Both the position numbers and the translations under genes were made by a program. A stretch of 64,000 bases of DNA, from assembly GCA_963766375.1 (NCBI GenBank), contig CAVXZG010000019.1, positions 536,068-600,067 on the forward strand, written 5' to 3'. Each line of letters opens with the position of its first letter. Positions within the stretch are counted from its first letter, which is position 1. Below the pieces are notes generated by a model. That model was given only the letters and a program-made list of their open reading frames with translations. It made no database searches and had not been told where the DNA came from. The stretch comes from AC-32 sp963766375. GTDB taxonomy: Bacteria; Actinomycetota; Thermoleophilia; Gaiellales; Gaiellaceae. Shown in pieces: positions 1-8,667 of this stretch.

Positions 1-372
1 GTGGACGCGGCGCTCGAGCGCGCCCGCGCGCAGGTCGAGGAGCTGGCCCTGACGGCGGCCAACCTCGAGGCGACGATCCCGGCGAAGGTGGAAGACGCCG
101 TCCAGGACGGCCTCCGCGCGCAGGTCCAGCCCGTTGGCCGCAATCTCGCGGAGATCCGGGGCCTGATGAACCAGGTCATCCGCCGGCTCGAGCGAGTCGA
201 GGGCGACCTCCTCTCGGAGCGGCACGCGCGCATCGACGATCTCGCCTTGCAGGTCGACCTGATCACCTCCGGCTGGAAGTCGGTCAACGATCGCCTCGCG
301 GGACTCGAGCAAGCGCTCCAGAGCAGCGAGGGCGCGATCGTCTACCCCATCGAAGAGCGCCGCACCGGCTGA
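1..372 (+). CDS. Coiled-coil protein, C-terminal part (5' end outside window)
   Basis: The frame is open at the left edge, so this is probably the last 123 residues of a longer protein; the GTG at base 1 may be internal. The segment is rich in Ala, Glu, Arg and Leu with heptad-like hydrophobic spacing, which suggests a long helical coiled coil. I see no catalytic motif, signal peptide or membrane segment. It ends at a TGA 8 bases before the convergent flippase-like gene. Function not recognised. Confidence 0.5.
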   Translation: MDAALERARAQVEELALTAANLEATIPAKVEDAVQDGLRAQVQPVGRNLAEIRGLMNQVIRRLERVEGDLLSERHARIDDLALQVDLITSGWKSVNDRLAGLEQALQSSEGAIVYPIEERRTG

Positions 373-379
373 CGCGCCG

Positions 380-1288
380 CTAGCCGAGACCGCTTGCTTC
401 GCGGCGGCGCTGTGAGCGGTACTGCCACTCCTCGACTGCCAGTCCGACAAGACCCAGAGCGACCGCGAACCAGAGCGTCGCGAGCCGGATCAGCACCGTC
501 GCGGCCACGGCCGCCGCCCTCGGCACGTCGCCTAGCACCCGGATCAGGCCGGTCATGCTGCCTTCGGCGACGCCGAGGCCGCCGGGGAGAAACGAGAGGG
601 CACCGGCCAGACTCCCGAGCGAGAAGACGACCACCGTGTCCACGAGCGAGAGGTCGAGGCGCAAGCCCCGCACGCAGACGTAGGCGGCGAGGCATTCGAA
701 GAACCACGAGACCGCGGAGAGCGCAGTCATCCCCAGGAGCAGGGGCGTCTCCAGAAGAACGCGCGCCACTTCTGGAGCCTCGCCGAGGCGCGAGAAACGC
801 TCGAGCAGCGGGCTTCGCACCACGAGCACGATCGCGGCCACGCCGGCCAGGGCTAGGGCGAGCAGCGGCCAGCGGTTCGCACCGGCTCCGGCCGCGACCG
901 CGAGCACCACCACGCCCGACGCGTCCGTCACGCGCTCGGCCAGCACGATCGGCACCGAGCGGCGCACGGGAACTCCGAACGACCGCTTCAGCAGCCCGCA
1001 CTTGAGCACCTCGCCGAGCTTCGCGGGAGTGATCGTTCCCGACAGGCCGGCAAGGAAGATGGCGAAGCTGCGGCCCGTCGGCACCTCGATCTCGAGACGC
1101 GCCAGGTAGCGCTGCCAGCGCCAGAAGCGCAGCAGGTAGTTCAGCGCGGTGAGCGCGAGCGCGAGCGGGAAGAGCTCCCAGCGGAAGCTCGCCAACTCGT
1201 CGCCGAGCCGCCCGAAGTCGGCGTAGAGGCCCAGCCCGAGGGCGACAACCACCACGAGGGCGGCGACGAGGACGATGGTGCGTTTCAG
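380..1288 (-). CDS. YbhN/UPF0104-type flippase-like integral membrane protein
   Basis: About 302 residues with roughly eight hydrophobic segments. The pattern resembles the membrane domain of lysylphosphatidylglycerol synthases and UPF0104/YbhN proteins: a conserved region containing GLSGTITPAKLGEVLK, and a late glycine-rich stretch SFLPGGLGVAEGS. Family members are membrane proteins linked to lipid translocation; no catalytic aminoacyl-transferase domain is attached. The gene directly follows the UbiA gene and overlaps its stop codon. The best start is a CTG inside that overlap (first residues KRTIVLVAAL); a GTG about 11 codons later is the alternative. Coupling to UbiA suggests a role in polyprenyl-phosphate-linked sugar or lipid handling, which is inference. 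Confidence 0.75.
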   Translation of the reverse strand: MKRTIVLVAALVVVVALGLGLYADFGRLGDELASFRWELFPLALALTALNYLLRFWRWQRYLARLEIEVPTGRSFAIFLAGLSGTITPAKLGEVLKCGLLKRSFGVPVRRSVPIVLAERVTDASGVVVLAVAAGAGANRWPLLALALAGVAAIVLVVRSPLLERFSRLGEAPEVARVLLETPLLLGMTALSAVSWFFECLAAYVCVRGLRLDLSLVDTVVVFSLGSLAGALSFLPGGLGVAEGSMTGLIRVLGDVPRAAAVAATVLIRLATLWFAVALGLVGLAVEEWQYRSQRRREASGLG

Positions 1289-2187
1289 GTGAAAGCCAGG
1301 ATCACGGCCGCCGTGGCGATCCAGCCGGCCACCGCGAGCATGATCGGCACGTCGGTCAGGAGCACCTGCTCCGGCTCTTCGCCGATGTCGTCGCGGTGCA
1401 CGAGCAGCAGGTAGCGGAAGAGCCCGAAGATCACGAAGGGCACCGTCGCGAGCAGCGCCTTCGAGTCGCGGGCGGTGAGCGTGTAGAGCGAGTAGGCGAT
1501 CACCGTCGAGGCGGCGACGATCGCAACGAGCTGGTCCACGAGCTCGAGCGAGTAGCCCTCCAGCACGGGCCGGCCGGGAGTGTGCTGCGCACCGACGAGC
1601 ACGAGCTCGCCGCGCCGCTTCGCGAGGGCCAGGAAGAGCGCCAGGAGCGCGGTGCAGAGCAGGAGCCACGGGGAGATGCGCACGTCGACGGCGGCCGCCC
1701 CGGCAGCGGCACGGATCACGAAGAGCGAGCCGATCACGAGCACGTCCAGCAGGACGACGTGCTTGAGCGAGAAGCTATAGGCGGCCTGCAGCCCCGCGAA
1801 GGCCAGGAGAAACGCGACGGACACGAGGCCGAGCACGCCCGCGAGCGCGAGCGCCGCCGCGGCCAGACCGGCCGCGAGCACCACCGCCGCCCGTGGCGAC
1901 AACTCTCCCCGGGCGATCGGCCGCGCCCGCTTGACCGGATGCAGCCGGTCGTCTTCCCGGTCGCGCAGGTCGTTGACGAGATAGGCCGCGCTGGAGACCG
2001 CGCAGTAGGCGGCGAAGGCCGCGACCGCCTCGAGCCACCGCCCCGCGTCGCCGAGCTTGGCCGCGAACACGAGGCCCGCGAAGACGAGCAGATTCTTCAG
2101 CCATTGCCGAGGCCGCAGTGCCACGACCGCCGCTCGAGCGGGAGAGCGACGCTGTGGCAGCTCGAGAATCTCGGGCGCGGCGACCAT
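1285..2187 (-). CDS. UbiA-family prenyltransferase, decaprenyl-phosphate phosphoribosyltransferase-like
   Basis: A 300-residue polytopic membrane protein. The first aspartate motif is NDLRDREDDRLHPVKRARPI at about residues 72-91, preceded by RPRQWLKNLLVF. This combination is characteristic of the branch that transfers phosphoribose from PRPP to decaprenyl phosphate (mycobacterial Rv3806c type), the first step toward decaprenylphosphoryl-arabinose. About eight hydrophobic helices follow. The ATG start lies 15 bases after the stop of the histidine kinase gene, and its stop overlaps the flippase-like gene, so the two may be co-transcribed. Generic UbiA activity is secure; the exact acceptor is inferred from motif resemblance. 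Confidence 0.8.
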   Translation of the reverse strand: MVAAPEILELPQRRSPARAAVVALRPRQWLKNLLVFAGLVFAAKLGDAGRWLEAVAAFAAYCAVSSAAYLVNDLRDREDDRLHPVKRARPIARGELSPRAAVVLAAGLAAAALALAGVLGLVSVAFLLAFAGLQAAYSFSLKHVVLLDVLVIGSLFVIRAAAGAAAVDVRISPWLLLCTALLALFLALAKRRGELVLVGAQHTPGRPVLEGYSLELVDQLVAIVAASTVIAYSLYTLTARDSKALLATVPFVIFGLFRYLLLVHRDDIGEEPEQVLLTDVPIMLAVAGWIATAAVILAFT

Positions 2188-2202
2188 CGAGCGGGATTCT
2201 GA

Positions 2203-3579
2203 CTACTCGGGCGCGGAAGGCAGGACGAGCTCGAAGCGGCTGCCTCGCTCCGGCGAGCTCTTCAGGCGGATCTCGCCGCCCAGAGCCGCGGCCAGCTCGC
2301 GCGCGATCGCCAGGCCGAGGCCGGTGCCGCCGCCGTCACGCGACCAGAATGGACGGAAGATCCGCTCCCGCTCCCCGGCGGGATCCCGGGCCCGCTGTCG
2401 TCCACCGCGACGCAGACCGTGCCGTTCGACGGCCTTCAGCTCGAGCTCGATGCTCCCCCCGTCCGGAGTCCAGCGGAAGGCGTTCGAGAGCAGGTTCGAG
2501 ATGATCTGGAGCACCCGGTCGCCGTCGGTGACGATCACCGGCTTGGCGTCCACCGCGCAGCGATAGTCGATCCCACGCCGCCTCGCCTCCTCGCCGAACG
2601 TGACGAACGCGCGGTCGACGAGGCGTCCCATGTCCACCTCCTCGTGCAGGACGGTGAAGCGCCGCGCGTCGAGCTTTGCCAGGTCGAGCACGTCGCCGAC
2701 GAGCCGCTCGAGCCGCTCGGCCTCGGCCGCGATCACCGTCAGCGAGGCGAGGCGCATCTCCTCGTCGGTGACCACGCCCTCGCGCAGCGCCTCGACGTGG
2801 CCCCGGATCGCCGTCAACGGCGTCCGCAGCTCGTGCGAGACCGACATCAGGAAGTTGCGCTCGAGCTCCTCCGCCTCGGAGAGCCGCGCCGCCATCTCAC
2901 GGAAACGATCGGCGAGGAGGCCGATCTCGCCGCCGCCGGGAACCTGCGGGCACCGCCACGTCGTAGTGCCCGCGTGAGACCTGGTCGGCAGCTTGCGAGA
3001 GCTCGAGCACAGGGCTCGTGATCCGGCGCGAGAGGTACCACGCGAAGGCGGCGGCAACGAGCGAGCCCGCCCGCAAAGGCGATCAGCAGCCGCTCGATCA
3101 GCGCGAACCAGTGCTGGTTCAGCACCGTCTTGGGTTTGGCCACCACGATCCAGCCAAAGGTCTGACTGACCGATCTTCAACGGCCTGGCCACTCCCAGCA
3201 GCGTCTGCTTCCCCGCCCGCTGGAACTCGATGCGCACCGGATGGCTCACTCGAACCTTCTTCAGGGCGGCACCCTTGACGGGCAGCCTCTGGAAAGCCGG
3301 CCCCTGGCCCGGGAACGGGTCGAGGCCGACGTAGAAGATGTTGTCGCCCGTCGCGCGCTCGAGGTTCTTCGCGGAGAGGAGCTTCAGGCCGGCCCGCTGC
3401 TGGTAGAGCTCCGTGATCCCCCGCGCCTCGCGTGCCAGCTCGGCGTAGGCCTGCTCCCGCGCGCGGGTCTGGGCGTAGCTCTGAAAGAGCCGTAGCGCGA
3501 TCACCGCCGAGACGAGACCCGCGATGACGGCGCCGAGGAGGAAGAACGCTGGAAGCTGGAACCGGAGCGACCGCAGCAT
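2203..3579 (-). CDS. Sensor histidine kinase (several frame disturbances)
   Basis: Starts MLRSLRFQLPAFFLLGAV, giving a first membrane helix at residues 8-30, then an extracytoplasmic sensor region. The HisKA box SVSHELRTPLTAIRGH and the N box NLLSNAFRWTP are intact, as is the G2 box DGGGTGLGLAIA. Between about 2945 and 3165 the open frame is nonsense; the correct second helix and HAMP region (VAKPKTVLNQHWFALIERLL) lie in another frame. At about 2380-2415 the G1 box DDSGPGIP is likewise only in a shifted frame. The shifts compensate, so one ORF spans the gene, which looks like sequencing error rather than decay. It is the partner of the response regulator upstream. Confidence 0.8.
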   Translation of the reverse strand: MLRSLRFQLPAFFLLGAVIAGLVSAVIALRLFQSYAQTRAREQAYAELAREARGITELYQQRAGLKLLSAKNLERATGDNIFYVGLDPFPGQGPAFQRLPVKGAALKKVRVSHPVRIEFQRAGKQTLLGVARPLKIGQSDLWLDRGGQTQDGAEPALVRADRAAADRLCGRARSLPPPSRGTSRAGSRALCSSSRKLPTRSHAGTTTWRCPQVPGGGEIGLLADRFREMAARLSEAEELERNFLMSVSHELRTPLTAIRGHVEALREGVVTDEEMRLASLTVIAAEAERLERLVGDVLDLAKLDARRFTVLHEEVDMGRLVDRAFVTFGEEARRRGIDYRCAVDAKPVIVTDGDRVLQIISNLLSNAFRWTPDGGSIELELKAVERHGLRRGGRQRARDPAGERERIFRPFWSRDGGGTGLGLAIARELAAALGGEIRLKSSPERGSRFELVLPSAPE

Positions 3580-3620
3580 GCTGCCGCCGGCCTAAGGCGC
3601 CGCTTGCGGTGCCGCTCTCA

Positions 3621-3647
3621 GGACGCGCGGGCTAAGCCCGTGCGTCC
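3621..3647. repeat. 12-bp stem, 3-base loop hairpin between regulator and kinase genes
   Basis: GGACGCGCGGGC, loop TAA, then GCCCGTGCGTCC. All twelve positions pair, with one G-U in the plus-strand RNA. It lies in the 115-bp gap between the response regulator stop and the kinase start. There is no U tract, so it may be an attenuator or processing signal rather than a standard terminator. Two hairpins of the same geometry occur at 12219 and 60709. Confidence 0.6.
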
Positions 3648-3694
3648 GTCGGCAATGACCGGTCGAGGCAAATGAGCCCATCACCGAACCGTAT

Positions 3695-4399
3695 CTAGGC
3701 GTTCACCGCATCCCGCGAGGGGCTGACCTTGTAGCCGACCCCCCACACGGTCACGATCGGCGAGGCCTCGCCGAGCTTGCGGCGCAGCTGGCGCACGTGC
3801 ACGTCGACCGTGCGCGTGTCGCCGGCGAAGGTGTACCCCCAGACGCGCTCGAGCAGCTGGTCGCGGGTGAGCACGAGCCCGCGGTGGTCGAGCAGCTCCC
3901 AGAGCAGGTCGAACTCCTTCGGGGCCAACTGGATCTCCTCGCCGGACACCCGGACCTCGCGGCGGCCGGCGTCGATCTCGAGGTCGCCGTGCTTGAGCTG
4001 CTTCGTCTGGAGCTCGCGCCGCTCCGGGACCGAGCGCCGCAGGATCGACTTGACGCGGGCGACGAGCTCGCGCGGATTGAACGGCTTCGTCAGGTAGTCG
4101 TCGGCGCCGACCTCGAGTCCGATGATCTTGTCCACGTCCTCGTCGCGGGCGGTCAGCATCAGGATCGGGACCTCGGAGTTCGCGCGGATCTTCCGGCAGA
4201 CCTCGATTCCGTCCACGTCCGGCAGCATCAGGTCGAGGACGATCAGGTCCGGCCGCTCCGCCTCGGCCTTGACAAGCGCCTCCTGACCCGTCCCGACCGT
4301 GTGGACGAGATACCCCGCGTTCTTCAGGTAGAGGGAGACAAACGAGGCGATCGACACCTCGTCTTCGACCACCAGCACCGTCTGGGTCTGGCTCGACAT
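3695..4399 (-). CDS. OmpR/PhoB-family response regulator
   Basis: 234 residues. The N-terminal receiver domain has the acidic pair at VVEDE (about residues 11-13), the phospho-acceptor Asp in LIVLDLMLPDVDG, the Thr in LMLTARDE and the Lys in YLTKPFNP. The C-terminal winged-helix DNA-binding domain ends in RTVDVHVRQLRRKLG and VWGVGYKV. The length is normal for the family. It starts 4 bases after the stop of the secreted-protein gene and precedes the kinase gene at 2203-3579, giving a three-gene operon. Its target genes are unknown. Confidence 0.93.
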   Translation of the reverse strand: MSSQTQTVLVVEDEVSIASFVSLYLKNAGYLVHTVGTGQEALVKAEAERPDLIVLDLMLPDVDGIEVCRKIRANSEVPILMLTARDEDVDKIIGLEVGADDYLTKPFNPRELVARVKSILRRSVPERRELQTKQLKHGDLEIDAGRREVRVSGEEIQLAPKEFDLLWELLDHRGLVLTRDQLLERVWGYTFAGDTRTVDVHVRQLRRKLGEASPIVTVWGVGYKVSPSRDAVNA

Positions 4400-4403
4400 G
4401 GTC

Positions 4404-4910
4404 TCAGGATGCCAGAGACAGCCGTGTGCTCCCGGCCGGCGGCGCTTCGAGCGGAAGCGTGGTCGTGTCGTCCGGGAGCGATTCGTACGGCTGGTCGTTC
4501 ATGGACATGACCCCGTCCGGGAAACCGTCTTCCCCGCTTCCGTCCGCAGTGACCGTGCCGCGCCCGACGGCCGAGATCGAAATCCCACTCCCGCGAACGT
4601 TGACGTTGAAACGCCCATTCAGCACCCGGTAGCCGATCTTGCGGCCCTGACAGACCGCCAGGGCGATCGTCGGATGCCTCACCTTGCAGCCGGTGAAGAG
4701 GGCGACGTTGTTGTCGAACGGCCGAAAGTCCTTGACCTGCACCCTGCCGTTCGTGAGGCGCCCGATCACTGTGCCCTTCAGCTTCACCACGACGCTGCCG
4801 CGGCCGCGCTTGACCGAGAGCGTGCCGTCGCCCGGCGTGTCGGCCGAGAGCGCCGCGGGTACCGTGAATGCCGCGAGGAGAAGCGCGGTCAGAAGGAAGA
4901 GTCGCCCCAT
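4404..4910 (-). CDS. Secreted protein of unknown function heading a two-component operon
   Basis: 168 residues with a clear signal peptide (MGRLFLLTALLLAAFTVPAALSA), followed by a beta-rich, Gly/Val-rich body with two cysteines (TGCKVRH and AVCQGRK) that could form a disulfide. No family recognised. The ATG has the hexamer TACTGT at 4917-4922 exactly 6 bases upstream, suggesting a leaderless transcript. Its position immediately ahead of a response regulator and kinase suggests that it senses, modulates or is regulated by that system (inference). Confidence 0.75.
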   Translation of the reverse strand: MGRLFLLTALLLAAFTVPAALSADTPGDGTLSVKRGRGSVVVKLKGTVIGRLTNGRVQVKDFRPFDNNVALFTGCKVRHPTIALAVCQGRKIGYRVLNGRFNVNVRGSGISISAVGRGTVTADGSGEDGFPDGVMSMNDQPYESLPDDTTTLPLEAPPAGSTRLSLAS

Positions 4911-5002
4911 GCAACGACAGTATCGACACGCTTGGTGTGTTGAGCATGAACGGGTTGTAAGGAATGCGTAAACGACCGCATGAGCAGGGGAGAATCGTCA
5001 GC

Positions 5003-6614
5003 GTGAAGTGGGTTCCACTCGGTCTGGTGCTGGTCGCGGCCGTCGCCGTCGCCGGCGCCGCGCCGGCCCAACCCGGGCCCCCGCGCCTGCTTGGCCTGCG
5101 CGTCTCGAACGGCGGCTCGCCGTTCGCCGGAGATACGCCTCACCTGGCCACGATCAGCCCGAACCGCGACGGCTTCCGGGACCGCGCGCTGTTCCGCTTC
5201 AAGCTCGACCGCGCCGGAACGGTGGAGGTACAGGTCGTGGCGACAGACGAGGTGCGCCGGCCCGTCCAGATTGTCTGGAGCACGAAGCGGGTGCTCACCG
5301 CCGGAGCCCACACGATCGTCTGGCAGCCGAGCCCCTCCACCCCGGACCGCACGTACCTCGTGCGCTTCGCCGTGCGCGGCCGCACAGGCGGGCGGCGCGT
5401 CTACGGCTACGAGGCCCCGCGTCGTGACCGCCTGACGAGCGGCCTCGTCGTGCGCGTCCAGGGAATCCAGGCCGGCTTCCTCAACCGCAGCTACCCCGTC
5501 GGGGGCGACGCGGCTCTGACCATCTCGACCGACGCGCGCCGTGTTCGCCTACAGCTTTTCTCGTTCGCGAACCTGCAGCATCCGACCGTGCGCGATCTGC
5601 GGACGAACGGCCAGGCCGTCTCTCCGGCGGTTCGCCTCGACTGGAGCCGGCGCCGCAACGCCTCCCACGTCGTTCAGATCAGCAATGCGGGCATCCTCGA
5701 GAGCGGGCTCTATTTCCTGCGCGTCACCGCCGGCGACGGCCGGGTCGGCTACGCGCCGCTGATCCTGCGGCCGCGCACACTCGGCGAGCACAAGGTCGCG
5801 GTCGTGCTCTCGACCAACACCTGGCAGGCCTACAACTTCCTCGACGGCAGCGGCGACGGCTGGGGCGACAGCTGGTATGTCAGCGGCGCCACCCGGGCGG
5901 TCGACCTGCGCCGGCCCTACCTCGACTTCGGCGTCCCGTTCCGCTTCCGGGACTGGGACCTGAGCTTCATCTCCTGGTTGAAGCGGACGGGCAAGGAAGT
6001 CGACTACCTCTCGGACGACGATCTCGAGCGGATCGGGTCCGGCGATGCGCTGCGGCGGGCCTACGACCTCGTCGTTTTCCCTGGACATGAGGAGTACGTG
6101 ACCCAGCACGTGTACGACGTCGCGCGGCGTTACCGCGACCTCGGTGGACGAATGATGTTCCTTTCTGCGAACAACTTCTTCTGGAAGGTCCAGCGTGAGG
6201 GGCAGCTGCTGCGGCGGGTGCAGCTGTGGCGCAAGCTCGGCCGGCCGGAGGCGGCGCTGGTTGGCTCGCAGTGGTCGGCCAGCAACTACGGCAGCGAGCA
6301 GGCGCCGTACGTGGTGCAGGGAGCCGGCGCGGAGCCGTGGGCCTTCGCCGGTACGGGCCTGCGCAACGGCTCGGCCTTCGGCCGCTACGGAATCGAGATC
6401 GACGCGCGCTCGGAGAGCTCACCGCCGGGAACGGTCACGCTGGCGCGGATCCCGAACCTGATCGGCGAGCACGACGCGGAGATGACCTACTACGAGACTG
6501 CCCGCCGGAGCGAGGGTCTTCGCGGCGGGCGTGGTCAACTTCGCCGCCTCGATCACCGACCCGGCGGTTTCACAGCTGGTCGAGAACGTCTGGTCTCGGC
6601 TGACCGAGCCTTAG
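5003..6614 (+). CDS. Secreted protein with N,N-dimethylformamidase large-subunit-like C-terminal domain (frameshifted near the end)
   Basis: The GTG at 5003 is preferred over the ATG at 4964 because AGGGGAG lies 10 bases before it and it puts a signal peptide (WVPLGLVLVAAVAVAGAAPA) at the N-terminus. An Ig-like/FlgD-like beta region (about residues 30-260) is followed by a domain with STNTWQAYNFLDGSGDGWG and LVVFPGHEEY, as in the C-terminal domain of dimethylformamidase beta subunits. One extra base near 6510 moves the last ~30 codons to another frame; the repaired C-terminus reads FAAGVVNFAASITDPAVSQL and stops at 6614. True substrate unknown; the exported location differs from cytoplasmic dimethylformamidase. 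Confidence 0.7.
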
Positions 6615-7468
6615 GAGGCCTCGTACTCGTAGAAACCCCGGCCGCTCTTGCGACCTAAATGTCCCGCCTGCTGCATCTGGAGGAGCCGCTCGGGCGGCGC
6701 CATTCGGTCCTCGCCCAGCGCCGCGTGCAGCGCCTCTGACGCGTGCACGTGCACGTCGATGCCGATCAGGTCGATCAGCGCGCAGGGCCCGATCGGCCAG
6801 TTGACGCCGAAGCGCATCGCGCGGTCGACGTCTTCCGGGGTCACCCGCGACTCGTCGAGGACGCGCACGCAGTCGTTCAAAAGCGGGATCAGGATCCGGT
6901 TGACGATGAAACCAGGGGTGTCATTGCAGGCGACAGGCTCCTTACCGATCCGCTCGGCGAATGCGTAGGCGGTGTCGAAGTTCTCGTCGCTCGTGTGCGC
7001 GGTCCGGATCACCTCGACCAGAGGCAGGACCGGCGCGGGGTTGAAGAAGTGCATGCCGACGACGCGCTCGGGGCTCGTCGTGGCAGCCGCGATCTCCGTC
7101 ACCGACAGGGCCGAGGTGTTCGTGGCGAGGATCGCCTCGGGCTCGACGCTCCGCTCGAGCTCGCCGAAGAGCTCGCGCTTGACCTCGAGGTCCTCGAACG
7201 CGGCCTCGATCACGAGCTGGCAGGAGCCGAGGTCGGCCAGCTCGGTGACGAGCGTCAGGCGGTCGAGCGCTGCGTCCTTTTCCTTCTGGGTCAGCCGGCC
7301 CTTCTCGACCCCGCGCGAGAGATAGTGATCGATCCGCTCGCGTGCCTTCTGCCCGAGCTCGGGGCTGACCTCGCGCCCGACCACCTCCAGCCCGGCCTGA
7401 AGGCAGACCTGCGCGATCCCGGCCCCCATGGTGCCGAGACCGACGACGCCGACGCGACCGATCTCCAC
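6611..7468 (-). CDS. 3-hydroxybutyryl-CoA dehydrogenase
   Basis: 285 residues, the usual length. The Rossmann motif GVVGLGTMGAGIAQ opens the NAD-binding domain. The catalytic region is MHFFNPAPVLPLVEVI with the active-site His, and the C-terminal domain holds NDTPGFIVNRIL and SGRGFYEY. The enzyme oxidises (S)-3-hydroxyacyl-CoA to 3-ketoacyl-CoA with NAD(P). The chosen GTG (VEIGRVGVVG) has TAGGAT 8 bases upstream. The gene follows the thiolase gene by 26 bases, giving a two-step module for beta-oxidation or C4-CoA metabolism. Its stop overlaps that of the convergent secreted-protein gene. Confidence 0.92.
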   Translation of the reverse strand: MEIGRVGVVGLGTMGAGIAQVCLQAGLEVVGREVSPELGQKARERIDHYLSRGVEKGRLTQKEKDAALDRLTLVTELADLGSCQLVIEAAFEDLEVKRELFGELERSVEPEAILATNTSALSVTEIAAATTSPERVVGMHFFNPAPVLPLVEVIRTAHTSDENFDTAYAFAERIGKEPVACNDTPGFIVNRILIPLLNDCVRVLDESRVTPEDVDRAMRFGVNWPIGPCALIDLIGIDVHVHASEALHAALGEDRMAPPERLLQMQQAGHLGRKSGRGFYEYEAS

Positions 7469-7494
7469 GGCGCGCGATCCTAGATGCCGAGCAC

Positions 7495-8646
7495 CTACAC
7501 GCGCTCGATCACCGCGGCGATTGCCTGGCCGAAGCCGATGCACATCGTGGCCACGCCGTAGCGCGCGTCCCGCCGTTCGAGCTCGTTCAGGAGCGTCGCG
7601 GTCACGCGTGCGCCGGTCGCGCCGAGTGGGTGGCCGAGCGAGATGCCGCCCCCGTTCGGGTTCACGTCGCCCCAGCGCTCCTCGAGCCCCGCATCGCGCA
7701 TGAACTGCAGCACGACCGAGGCGAAGGCCTCGTTCACCTCGACCACGGCCACTTCGTCCCAGCCGAGACCTGCCTTCGCCAAGGCGCGCTCGCATGCCTG
7801 CGGGTTGCCGTGCAGCATCAGCCGCGGGTCGACCCCGACGAGGCCGAACGAAACGAACCGCGCCCGCGGCTCCAGCCCCAGCCGCGAGCATGCGCCCTCG
7901 CTCGCGACGAGCACGGCGGCCGCGCCGTCACAGATCTGACTCGAATTGCCGGCCGTCACCCTCCCGTCCGCGACGAACGCGGGCTTCAGCGCCGCGAGCG
8001 CCTCCGGCGAGGTGTCGGCCCGCGGCGTCTCGTCCACGCCGAAGACAACGCCCACGTGCGGGTTGGAGACTTCAACCGGCACGACCTCGTTCTCGAACCG
8101 GCCTTCGTCGATCGCGCTCAGCGCGCGCCGGTGCGACTCGTACGAGTACGCGTCCAACTCCTCGCGCGAGAGACCCCACTGCTCCGCGATCAGCTCCGCC
8201 GAGATGCCCTGAGGGACGATCTCCCAGCGCTCCAGGAGCTTCTCGGAGAGGTTTCCGCCGCTCGAGCCCATCGGCACGCGCGACATCGACTCGACCCCGG
8301 CCGAGACGACCACGTCGAGCTGCCCCGACCAGACCGCGGCCGCCGCGTTGAAGTTGCACTGCATCGAGGAGCCGCACTGCCGGTCGATTGTCGCCCCCGG
8401 AACGGATTCGGGCCAGCCGGCCACGAGCGGCGCCATCCGGCCGATGTTCCAGCCCTGCTCGCCGACCTGGGAAACACAGCCCATCTGCACGTCCTCGACC
8501 TCCGCGGGATCGAGGTTGTTGCGCTCGACGAGAGCGTTCAGGACCTGACCGGCGAGCTCGTCGGCGCGCAGGCTGGCGAGCGTGCCGTTGCGCTTGCCGA
8601 TCGGCGATCGAACGGCGTCGACGATGAAGGCATCGGGACGCGTCAT
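7495..8646 (-). CDS. Acetyl-CoA acetyltransferase / 3-ketoacyl-CoA thiolase
   Basis: 383 residues. The nucleophilic Cys is in IDRQCGSSMQ (about residue 90), the His motif in EVNEAFA and NPNGGGISLGHPLGATGAR, and the second catalytic Cys in CIGFGQ near the C-terminus (usually CIGGGQ). The enzyme condenses or cleaves acyl-CoA units. It faces the aldehyde dehydrogenase with only 21 bases between start codons and lies directly upstream of the hydroxyacyl-CoA dehydrogenase. Whether it acts in degradation or synthesis cannot be told from sequence. Confidence 0.93.
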   Translation of the reverse strand: MTRPDAFIVDAVRSPIGKRNGTLASLRADELAGQVLNALVERNNLDPAEVEDVQMGCVSQVGEQGWNIGRMAPLVAGWPESVPGATIDRQCGSSMQCNFNAAAAVWSGQLDVVVSAGVESMSRVPMGSSGGNLSEKLLERWEIVPQGISAELIAEQWGLSREELDAYSYESHRRALSAIDEGRFENEVVPVEVSNPHVGVVFGVDETPRADTSPEALAALKPAFVADGRVTAGNSSQICDGAAAVLVASEGACSRLGLEPRARFVSFGLVGVDPRLMLHGNPQACERALAKAGLGWDEVAVVEVNEAFASVVLQFMRDAGLEERWGDVNPNGGGISLGHPLGATGARVTATLLNELERRDARYGVATMCIGFGQAIAAVIERV

Positions 8647-8654
8647 AACCGCTC

Positions 8655-8661
8655 TAGACTA
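8655..8661. promoter_or_regulatory. Overlapping divergent -10 elements between thiolase and aldehyde dehydrogenase genes
   Basis: The palindromic string CTAGACTAG contains TAGACT on the plus strand (8655-8660, 7 bases before the ALDH GTG) and TAGTCT on the minus strand (8656-8661, 9 bases before the thiolase ATG). With only 21 bases between the start codons, both transcripts would start at or within a few bases of the coding sequence. Confidence 0.6.
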
Positions 8662-8667
8662 GCCCTC

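Noticed and set aside
7630..8667. Long in-frame extension upstream of the aldehyde dehydrogenase
   Set aside because: It is the antisense of the thiolase gene and low-complexity Arg/His-rich; the family begins at about GTG 8668, where a -10 element is also present.
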